The position numbers and the translations under genes were made by a program. The notes beneath the pieces were generated by a model. That model worked only from the letters and a program-made list of their open reading frames with translations, made no database searches and was not told the DNA's origin. From Clostridiaceae bacterium (lineage in GTDB: Bacteria > Bacillota > Clostridia > Saccharofermentanales > Fastidiosipilaceae): a stretch of DNA of 6,715 nucleotides. Location: positions 1 to 6,715 of the forward strand of contig JAAZJE010000094.1 of the NCBI GenBank assembly GCA_012800515.1, read 5' to 3'. Below, piece by piece: positions 1 through 4,942 of this stretch (position 1 is the first letter of the stretch; each line of letters begins with the position of its first letter).

Positions 1-2
1 AT

Positions 3-905
3 TCGGGGGAGCACATTGTCGCGCCGGAACTTGCCTATCTGCAGGTCGCCCACGACTTGCCTTTTCATCGCCGTCTACTGCTGGCATTACTGATTTGCGC
101 AAAAGAGCCGGGCAGTAATTTGCCGGCGCTTAGTACGCGGGAACGTTTGCGCGCCTGTGCCACAGCCATTCCGGGACACCGCGGTCGTCGCCGTGCCCTG
201 CAGGCACTCAAGTATGTCCGCGACAATTGTAATTCTCAATCTTTTGTCGAGCCTATCCTGTTTATGTTCCTTGCGTTGCCGAATTGTCTCGGAGGAATGG
301 GCATTACCGATCTTGATTTTAATCGACGCTTTGAGCTTACTCGGGAGGAGAGAGCGACTTTCCGCAAAAGTTGCCTTTATAGTGATTTTGTCAGCGAGCA
401 GTGGCGTTTAGCGATTGAGTATGACAGTAATGAGTATCACGGCAGGGATGACAGTGATCCTGGGAGGCGATCTCAAGGCGATCACGACATTGCCCGCGCG
501 ACGATTCTCGGCGCGCGAAAATATGAGGCTCTGTCACTACGGACACCGCAACTGTATAAGCCTCGACAATTTGAAATGTTTATCCGTGAAATGTTTCGTC
601 GGACAGGAAAGTATATCCGCATTCGAACGGGAAAATTTTGGGATATGTTCCAAGAGATCGTTGCGCTCTTACCGAGACGCGAGACGGTTATTCCTAAAGA
701 AGTTCAGAGCGACATTCGACGGCTGATGAGTTACGAGCGTAACATTGAGTTCGGCCGCCGACGTGACGCACTCGCTCGAGCGGAAATGTTCGGTGGGCCG
801 CGGCGCTGGCGCTTGGTGAAGCGATCCGTCGGAGAGCGACCCGAGCTAAATAACAGGATGAACGGTGAGTCAAATACTGGTTTAACTGCTGCGGCACGGT
901 TTTAG
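3..905 (+). CDS. PD-(D/E)XK nuclease-like (DUF559/Vsr-type) protein, C-terminal part
   Basis: The reading frame is open to the left edge, so the true start lies outside the window; the TTG at 57 is only an internal candidate. About 300 residues are visible. A conserved-looking stretch (HIVAPELAYLQVA) precedes a helical region and then a restriction-endonuclease-like core. Counting from the TTG at 57, the core has Glu65 in SFVEP, Asp110 in LYSDF, Glu121-x-Asp123 in AIEYDS and His128, followed by an Asp/Arg-rich helix and a beta strand (KYEALSL). This Asp...Glu-x-Asp...His order matches DUF559/Vsr-like PD-(D/E)XK folds. From memory, proteins of this layout are abundant in Eggerthellaceae, where they are annotated as hypothetical or AbiEi-like. 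Nuclease activity and any defence or antitoxin role are inference. The C-terminal ~50 residues are basic and low in complexity. The stop lies immediately before the repeat region, so the 3' end may have been altered by repeat insertion. Confidence 0.82.
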   Translation, partial: SGEHIVAPELAYLQVAHDLPFHRRLLLALLICAKEPGSNLPALSTRERLRACATAIPGHRGRRRALQALKYVRDNCNSQSFVEPILFMFLALPNCLGGMGITDLDFNRRFELTREERATFRKSCLYSDFVSEQWRLAIEYDSNEYHGRDDSDPGRRSQGDHDIARATILGARKYEALSLRTPQLYKPRQFEMFIREMFRRTGKYIRIRTGKFWDMFQEIVALLPRRETVIPKEVQSDIRRLMSYERNIEFGRRRDALARAEMFGGPRRWRLVKRSVGERPELNNRMNGESNTGLTAAARF

Positions 906-943
906 GGGCCGGCGGCGGTATTTTCTGGAGCCGGCAGCGGCGT

Positions 944-1025
944 TTTCGGCAACTTTGCAGGTTGAGTCCCATCGGAGATCATTGCCGAAGCCGGCGCGGG
1001 CACGTTAGTTGCAAACTTGCCGAAA
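944..1025. repeat. Palindromic core, copy 1
   Basis: The left arm 944-959 and right arm 1010-1025 are complementary at 15 of 16 positions. Inside the core, TTGCCGAA occurs at 982-989 as well as in the right arm (1017-1024). The left-arm TTCGGCAA (945-952) could therefore pair with either one, giving two exclusive hairpins. There is no target-site duplication and no coding capacity that I can see. Confidence 0.8.
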
Positions 1026-1077
1026 GGCTCGTGTTGCAGGAGGTGCTAACAGACATTTTCGGGGTCGGCGGCAGCGT

Positions 1078-1159
1078 TTTCGGCAACTTTGCAGGTTGAG
1101 TCCCGTCGGAGACCATTGCCGAAGCCAGAGCGGGCGCGTTACTTGCAAACTTGCCGAAA
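1078..1159. repeat. Palindromic core, copy 2
   Basis: The arms are 1078-1093 and 1144-1159, again complementary at 15 of 16 positions. The internal TTGCCGAA (1116-1123) is kept, as is the one in the right arm (1151-1158). The arms are identical to those of copy 1; all differences fall in the interior or the outer flank, as expected if the arms are under constraint or the duplication is recent. Confidence 0.8.
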
Positions 1160-1261
1160 GGCGACTCGTTTTTACATAGTCATCATTCAAACGTGCTCAA
1201 GTTATAATGACTTCAGCTTATCCTACTGGCTAACCCTTATCTTGACGCTCAGCGCATCCCT

Positions 1262-2269
1262 CTACTCATCTTCTCCAAACAAATCTTCTATGAAAATCGG
1301 CTGCGACCAGGTTTTGGCGCCATCAAAGCCGATCAGTTCCAAACGGATAAACAGTGCCTCAGGATTGATTACCACTTCTAGTTCGGTAATGGCGTCAACG
1401 CCCTGCGACCTTGCCGAAATTTCCCGGTGGAAGATGGGTTCGGAAATAAAGCGTACTTTCTGCGCCGGTGTGCATTGCAACTTAAGGATCCCCTCTTGAA
1501 CCCGTAAATCGAGAATCTGAGGTCCTCCTTCGGAAGCATAGAAATCACCACGCGCCAGAGCTTCGCTGACCGCCGGACGACTCAGCAACGGTGCTTGAAT
1601 CATCGTAAATCCTCCGGAGAGCTCCGGCCTCGGTAGCGGCACAAAGCGATGGGAATCATCATTGGCGCAACAATAGAAACGTTTGTTATTACTTAGACAG
1701 TAGTGCCACTCCGGTTCGGAATACCCCACACACGCCGCGATTTGGCACTCATGGTTGTACACTTCGACGGCCTGACAGTGCTCCATCGCCATGAGGTGCG
1801 TACCGCTGACCTTTGACCACCGCGGATGACAGTAAATGACGTAGAAACCCTGCTCTCGCCAATAGCGCGTATATTCGTTCCAAGTGCCGATGCCGGGACT
1901 AACCTTAATAGCTAGCCGTGCGTCATGCTCATACGGACAGGGTCGATCCAGCCGTTCATCCCAAATCACCACGAGATGGTGGGCGATGCGCCAATTGCCC
2001 CCGGCGCGGAACATCTGATTGTCATAACGGTTCGTCGGCGCAACTTCCGAACCGCGCATCGTGATAAAGTTCTCCTCATCATACTCATCGGTATTCCACA
2101 TTAAATCGTGATCGCTGGGCATAATTATGTTATAGCCAGCCTCCCGATAAGATATGACCCGATCCTCGATTTCCTGCCGACCGTCCGAGCGGGTAGAGTG
2201 AATGTGAAAATTCGCCTTCCACTGCGGAATCACCCCGTCAATGTACACCCTGTCTTGCATGCGTTTCAA
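1262..2269 (-). CDS. PHP-domain metal-dependent phosphoesterase
   Basis: A 335-residue protein with a full set of PHP (polymerase and histidinol phosphatase) metal-site motifs: HIH at residues 22-24 with Asp29, SDHD (His54), Glu75 in RGSEV, His97/His98, CHP (His148) and DDSH (Asp205, His207). The family normally binds two or three metal ions and hydrolyses phosphoesters; the substrate cannot be told from the sequence. The C-terminal ~110 residues form a beta-rich extension with ALARGDFYAS and, near the end, a Trp-Ser-Gln-Pro-Ile-Phe segment. I associate this layout with stand-alone PHP proteins, not DNA polymerase subunits. No signal peptide is visible, so it is probably cytoplasmic. The longest frame starts at TTG (2269), which has GAGAG five bases upstream. 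The in-frame ATG three codons later (2260) lies too far from that site, so the start is uncertain. The gene is convergent with the first gene and divergent from marR. Confidence 0.9.
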   Translation of the reverse strand: MKRMQDRVYIDGVIPQWKANFHIHSTRSDGRQEIEDRVISYREAGYNIIMPSDHDLMWNTDEYDEENFITMRGSEVAPTNRYDNQMFRAGGNWRIAHHLVVIWDERLDRPCPYEHDARLAIKVSPGIGTWNEYTRYWREQGFYVIYCHPRWSKVSGTHLMAMEHCQAVEVYNHECQIAACVGYSEPEWHYCLSNNKRFYCCANDDSHRFVPLPRPELSGGFTMIQAPLLSRPAVSEALARGDFYASEGGPQILDLRVQEGILKLQCTPAQKVRFISEPIFHREISARSQGVDAITELEVVINPEALFIRLELIGFDGAKTWSQPIFIEDLFGEDE

Positions 2270-2482
2270 CCAAACTCTCTTTCTATAATCTGAAGAGCGT
2301 TCTCACGACTGAATTTCTCATAACCAGCCGACGATATCGCACTCCATACATAAGCATACCATCCGGCCACCCGGAACGCCGTAGCACCGGACATTTTTAC
2401 AAGGCTTTTTGTTTGTATCCCCTGTCGCCCCATAAATAAATGTCGTCGAAGGGCGACGCGAGAGGTACAAAAATTTGAAGTT

Positions 2483-2496
2483 TTATGTTATCATAA
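2483..2496 (+). promoter_or_regulatory. marR promoter (extended -10) with overlapping dyad operator
   Basis: TGTTATCAT at 2486-2494 reads as an extended -10 (TG-N-TATCAT). No convincing -35 is visible at 16-18 bp. The same bases form the inverted repeat TTATG (2483-2487), TTAT, CATAA (2492-2496). MarR proteins commonly repress their own genes by binding a small palindrome over the -10/-35, so autoregulation is the natural inference. Confidence 0.45.
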
Positions 2497-2507
2497 GGTT
2501 TGGGCAC

Positions 2508-2514
2508 AGGGAGG
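2508..2514 (+). promoter_or_regulatory. Ribosome binding site of marR
   Basis: AGGGAGG lies eight bases before the ATG at 2523. This strong Shine-Dalgarno match fixes the start of the MarR protein. Confidence 0.85.
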
Positions 2515-2522
2515 CATAACAC

Positions 2523-3059
2523 ATGTTAGCCAAGAATTTAAATGCTATTTATTCAAAATTTAAGCTATATTATTACCGCCGCCTTTTTAGGAAGGTACGT
2601 ACCTCGGGTAAGGATTCGCTGACCGCCATTGAGACTTTTTGTGCCGAAGCTATTTTCGGTCTGAATCGACCGACATTAAGTCAATTTGCCAACTTCATCA
2701 ATGTGTCACAGCCGAACGCCGCATATAAAGTCGCAAATCTGGAGCGTAAGGGCTTTGTCAGAAGAATCAAATCGAACGAGGATCTCCGCGTTTCTTACCT
2801 CGAAGTTACCGATAAGTACATGGACATATACGGAAGCGGAGATCGCCGCTATGCCGGAATTATAGCGCGCCGCATCGCGCGTCGTTTTTCCGAGGAAGAC
2901 GTTGACAAGCTGAACGAGATCCTGACTGTTGTGTCAGAGGAGCTGATGCGTGAGATCAACCGCTATCTGCGCAACGAACCCGCCCTCGATGAGGAAACAA
3001 AGATCGAAATGGCGGTCATTCCCGACCCCGCGGAAGAGGCTGATCCTCGGGAGGACTAA
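2523..3059 (+). CDS. MarR-family winged-helix transcriptional regulator
   Basis: A 178-residue protein. An N-terminal helix (about 1-25) probably dimerises with the C-terminal helices (about 105-150). The winged helix spans roughly 32-98: helix TLSQFANFIN (51-60), recognition helix within SQPNAAYKVANLERKG (62-77), and a wing around 79-97 with the Asp87-Leu-Arg89 turn typical of the family. The acidic tail (151-178) is longer than usual for MarR proteins (about 140-150 residues). The protein resembles Clostridia MarR regulators that I recall starting with MLxKNLNxIYSxFK. The ligand is unknown. It sits alone, divergent from the PHP gene, with a dyad over its own -10, so it probably represses itself and may control the PHP gene. 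The operon downstream has its own promoter, so a regulatory link there is only possible. Confidence 0.93.
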   Translation: MLAKNLNAIYSKFKLYYYRRLFRKVRTSGKDSLTAIETFCAEAIFGLNRPTLSQFANFINVSQPNAAYKVANLERKGFVRRIKSNEDLRVSYLEVTDKYMDIYGSGDRRYAGIIARRIARRFSEEDVDKLNEILTVVSEELMREINRYLRNEPALDEETKIEMAVIPDPAEEADPRED

Positions 3060-3273
3060 TCCAGAAAATCTTATATCCCGGCAGTCTTCGTCCCGCGTCG
3101 CGCATCCGTAACAGCCGTGTTTTCAGACGTAACTTATCACCCGGACGAACAAATCTCGTTGAAGCGGGCTTTGTTGATTCCCGCAAAAAGGGCGATTCCG
3201 CCCCGATACTCTTCGCGTGACAGCATCGCCACGGCGCCGACGCGCAGTAGCCGTAATACCGCTTCGCTACCCG
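3060..3273. other. Intergenic stretch upstream of the membrane-protein operon
   Basis: Apart from the hairpins at 3164-3203, I find no gene, tRNA or recognisable riboswitch here. No clear plus-strand terminator follows marR, so some read-through into the operon is possible. Short frames on both strands lack ribosome binding sites and protein-like composition. Confidence 0.5.
3185..3203 (-). terminator. Minus-strand intrinsic terminator-like hairpin
   Basis: Read on the minus strand, the stem GGGCG/CGCCC with loop GAAT (plus-strand 3190-3203) is followed directly by five T (plus-strand A-tract 3185-3189). A second short stem, GCGGG/CCCGC (3164-3168, 3180-3184), lies on the other side of the A-tract. 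The five-pair stem is short. No minus-strand gene is evident to its right, so it would stop antisense transcription heading into marR. Confidence 0.35.
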
Positions 3274-3302
3274 ATGATACAATCGAGCGAGTGTGCTATA
3301 AT
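3274..3302 (+). promoter_or_regulatory. Sigma-A type promoter of the membrane-protein operon
   Basis: A perfect TATAAT (3297-3302) is preceded by TGC, making an extended -10. ATGATA (3274-3279, 4 of 6 matches to TTGACA) lies 17 bp upstream as the -35. Transcription would begin near 3308-3310, giving a short leader of about 26 bases. This is the best promoter in the window. Confidence 0.75.
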
Positions 3303-3323
3303 CCAAATTAATACGTCTTGTTT

Positions 3324-3328
3324 AGGAG
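3324..3328 (+). promoter_or_regulatory. Ribosome binding site of the operon's first gene
   Basis: AGGAG lies six bases before the ATG at 3335, which supports that start. Confidence 0.85.
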
Positions 3329-3334
3329 AGCACT

Positions 3335-4918
3335 ATGCCGCATTTATTCGTATTGGTTGTCTCGGAGATGACCTTCACAATTGCCATGAGCGTCCTGTCA
3401 ATCATAATCACCGTAGCGGGTCTCTATTACCTGATCAGCAACCGTGCCGCCACAAACAATATCTTCGCCCGAATCATGCGAATCGACCAACGCCTCGCCG
3501 CCCTTGAGGGTTGCCGCATTGAAAATCTACCCGCTTTCGTGGAGATCTGCGCCGAAGAGGATTGGCCGCTGATGAATCAGGCCGTCGCCCGCATGAGTGA
3601 CGACTGCGAGCATCTCTACAATCGCGATTGGATCAGCGACCCCTCTAATTATTTGAATCGGGAGAGTCTGGTCACCCGGCGTCAGTACCAGATGACCGGA
3701 AATGAAGTCCCGCTGCAAATCCTCGCCATATCGGTGCTCGGTACCGCCGCCCTTCTTCTCCTGACTCTATCTGCCGAAGCTGTCGGTCGCACATCCCTGC
3801 TCCGTCTCAGCCTGATCCCTTTTATCGTCGGAGTTATCTTTGCCGCCCTGCTTTACTTTGCTTCCAAACGGCAAACCGCCGGCATCGATCGGGCGCTGAA
3901 ACAACTCACCGTCAATCTGTCGCGGCGCGTTCCGGTCTTCAGCGACCTTTCCGGCTCGGCGATCCTGGTTGACTACTTCCTGCAGTACGATCGCAAAATG
4001 ACCGGCGCCGTCGAGCGCCTCTCCGCGGCGGTTGATGGGCTCATCAATAACCAACTGGCTGAGAGTGTCAGCAACAGCCTCTCCGATACGCTACGAAACG
4101 GCATTATTCCGCCAATCAATCAGGCGTCCAATACCCTGGGCGATCTGGCCGGCGAACTTACCCGTCGCCAATCCGAAGGCATGGATTCCCTGGCCGCCAC
4201 TTTCAGTGATCGCGTTTCCGAGCACTTAAGAAGCAATCTCGATCCCGTCTTCACTCAATTGCAGGACTGGAACAGCCGCATGGAAAATTCCGTCGTGCGC
4301 TTTGACGAAAACTTCGCCGTAATGCAAAAGCAGGAAGCACATATTTCCGACCTGAACGCCGCCGCGACCGCCCATCTCGAGAACCTGTTCCGTCAGCAGG
4401 AGCATATCAACGAGTCAATGCGCGAAATCAGCGGCGCACTCGGTCTCCTGTCGGAAGTCAGCAGCAAAATGGCCGCCCTCCAAGAAGGTAGCGAGAAGAA
4501 TCTCTCCGGCAAAATCGACGACCTGTCTACTCAGTTACGTTACTTTGCCGATGCCTCCGGACGGGTTATGGACGGGTTGGTTGAGGAAAACCGCCGCACC
4601 GGCGAGCTGATCGGTACGACCACTCAGGCGCAGGAGCAGAGCGTCCGCCGTTTGGGCGAGCTGGCCGTCCACCTTGAGGAGCAGGCTGCGACACTCCAGG
4701 CACAGTCGGATCTCCTGAACCGCACACTCACCGATCTGAACGAGACTCTCAACTCCTCGGTGGCCAACTTTACCGGCCAACTCGAAAATGCGGTTGAATC
4801 GACGCTGAACGACTTTGATGAGGGTCTGGCTGATGTAACCGGTCGCCTCTCCGCCACTACCCTGGAAATTTCCGATTCCGTCGAGGCCATAGCCGGACAT
4901 CTGCGGCAGAAGGATTAG
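3335..4918 (+). CDS. Three-TM protein with long helical tail, TolQ/ExbB/MotA-like (ZorA-like) topology
   Basis: A 527-residue membrane protein I cannot name with certainty. Membrane segments are predicted at about 14-35, 127-146 and 155-176. Residues 36-126 would be a cytoplasmic loop and 177-527 a long, mostly helical tail rich in Glu, Gln, Ser, Asn and Leu. One N-terminal TM, a ~90-residue loop, two closely spaced TMs and a cytoplasmic C-terminus is the TolQ/ExbB layout. A long helical tail is what ZorA of Zorya adds. SVLGTAALL in TM2 (133-141) resembles the GLxGT motif of that family, and the preceding segment with DP..YLNRE (102-110) also recalls it. TM3 lacks the Thr/Ser expected of a proton channel. 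The tail has a Pro-Pro break at 259-260 and no chemoreceptor signalling hairpin that I recognise. Alternatives are a chemoreceptor-like or cell-envelope scaffold protein. It is co-transcribed with the next gene. Confidence 0.9.
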   Translation: MPHLFVLVVSEMTFTIAMSVLSIIITVAGLYYLISNRAATNNIFARIMRIDQRLAALEGCRIENLPAFVEICAEEDWPLMNQAVARMSDDCEHLYNRDWISDPSNYLNRESLVTRRQYQMTGNEVPLQILAISVLGTAALLLLTLSAEAVGRTSLLRLSLIPFIVGVIFAALLYFASKRQTAGIDRALKQLTVNLSRRVPVFSDLSGSAILVDYFLQYDRKMTGAVERLSAAVDGLINNQLAESVSNSLSDTLRNGIIPPINQASNTLGDLAGELTRRQSEGMDSLAATFSDRVSEHLRSNLDPVFTQLQDWNSRMENSVVRFDENFAVMQKQEAHISDLNAAATAHLENLFRQQEHINESMREISGALGLLSEVSSKMAALQEGSEKNLSGKIDDLSTQLRYFADASGRVMDGLVEENRRTGELIGTTTQAQEQSVRRLGELAVHLEEQAATLQAQSDLLNRTLTDLNETLNSSVANFTGQLENAVESTLNDFDEGLADVTGRLSATTLEISDSVEAIAGHLRQKD

Positions 4919-4933
4919 GATCTGAAAAAATGC

Positions 4934-4937
4934 GAGG
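4934..4937 (+). promoter_or_regulatory. Ribosome binding site of the operon's second gene
   Basis: GAGG lies five bases before the ATG at 4943, inside the 24-bp gap after the previous stop. It is weaker than the other sites in the window, so translation may partly depend on ribosomes arriving from the upstream gene. Confidence 0.6.
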
Positions 4938-4942
4938 CGCTC

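Larger units (their letters stand above)
931..1162. repeat. Two direct copies of a ~98-bp element with inverted-repeat ends
   Basis: Copy 1 (931-1028) and copy 2 (1065-1162) align without gaps at an offset of 134 bp, with 9 differences in 98 positions by hand count. Each copy carries a 16-bp inverted repeat with one mismatch. The arms are 944-959 and 1010-1025 in copy 1, and 1078-1093 and 1144-1159 in copy 2, which gives an 82-bp palindromic core. A degenerate copy of the left flank also appears at 909-927. The copies lie between convergent genes, a typical place for REP/MITE-like repeats or structured 3' elements. Copy 2 is followed 9 nt after its right arm by five T (1169-1173), so it might also aid termination of the upstream gene. 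I do not recognise the family. Two short minus-strand frames crossing the copies share residues only because of the DNA repeat. Confidence 0.88.
2270..2522. promoter_or_regulatory. Divergent intergenic control region between PHP gene and marR
   Basis: This 253-bp gap holds the starts of both divergent genes. A hairpin-capable sequence lies at 2362-2375 (TCCGG, loop CCAC, CCGGA). A 7-bp inverted repeat has GTCGCCC at 2424-2430 and GGGCGAC at 2451-2457, with a 20-base loop, and the shorter CGTCG/CGACG (2444-2448, 2454-2458) competes with it. For the minus-strand gene I see only a weak candidate, TATGCT preceded by TG (plus-strand 2353-2358), with no -35. No riboswitch or tRNA is recognisable. 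Confidence 0.5.

Noticed and set aside
694..1190. Two minus-strand frames (694-972 and 1005-1190) that share a similar stretch of residues
   Set aside because: The similarity comes from the duplicated DNA element; neither has a ribosome binding site or protein-like composition, and one overlaps the real upstream gene.
906..1261. CRISPR array
   Set aside because: Only two copies, the repeat is ~98 bp with internal palindromes, and there is a single 36-bp separator; this does not fit CRISPR dimensions.
3016..3306. Minus-strand 96-codon frame between marR and the operon
   Set aside because: No ribosome binding site, Arg/Pro-rich shadow composition, overlaps the marR end and the operon promoter, and contains the terminator-like hairpin.
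4535..4915. Membrane protein as a methyl-accepting chemotaxis receptor
   Set aside because: The tail is rich in Glu/Gln/Ser heptads like receptors, but I do not see the conserved signalling hairpin or a HAMP domain, and three TMs in TolQ-like order do not fit the usual receptor layout.
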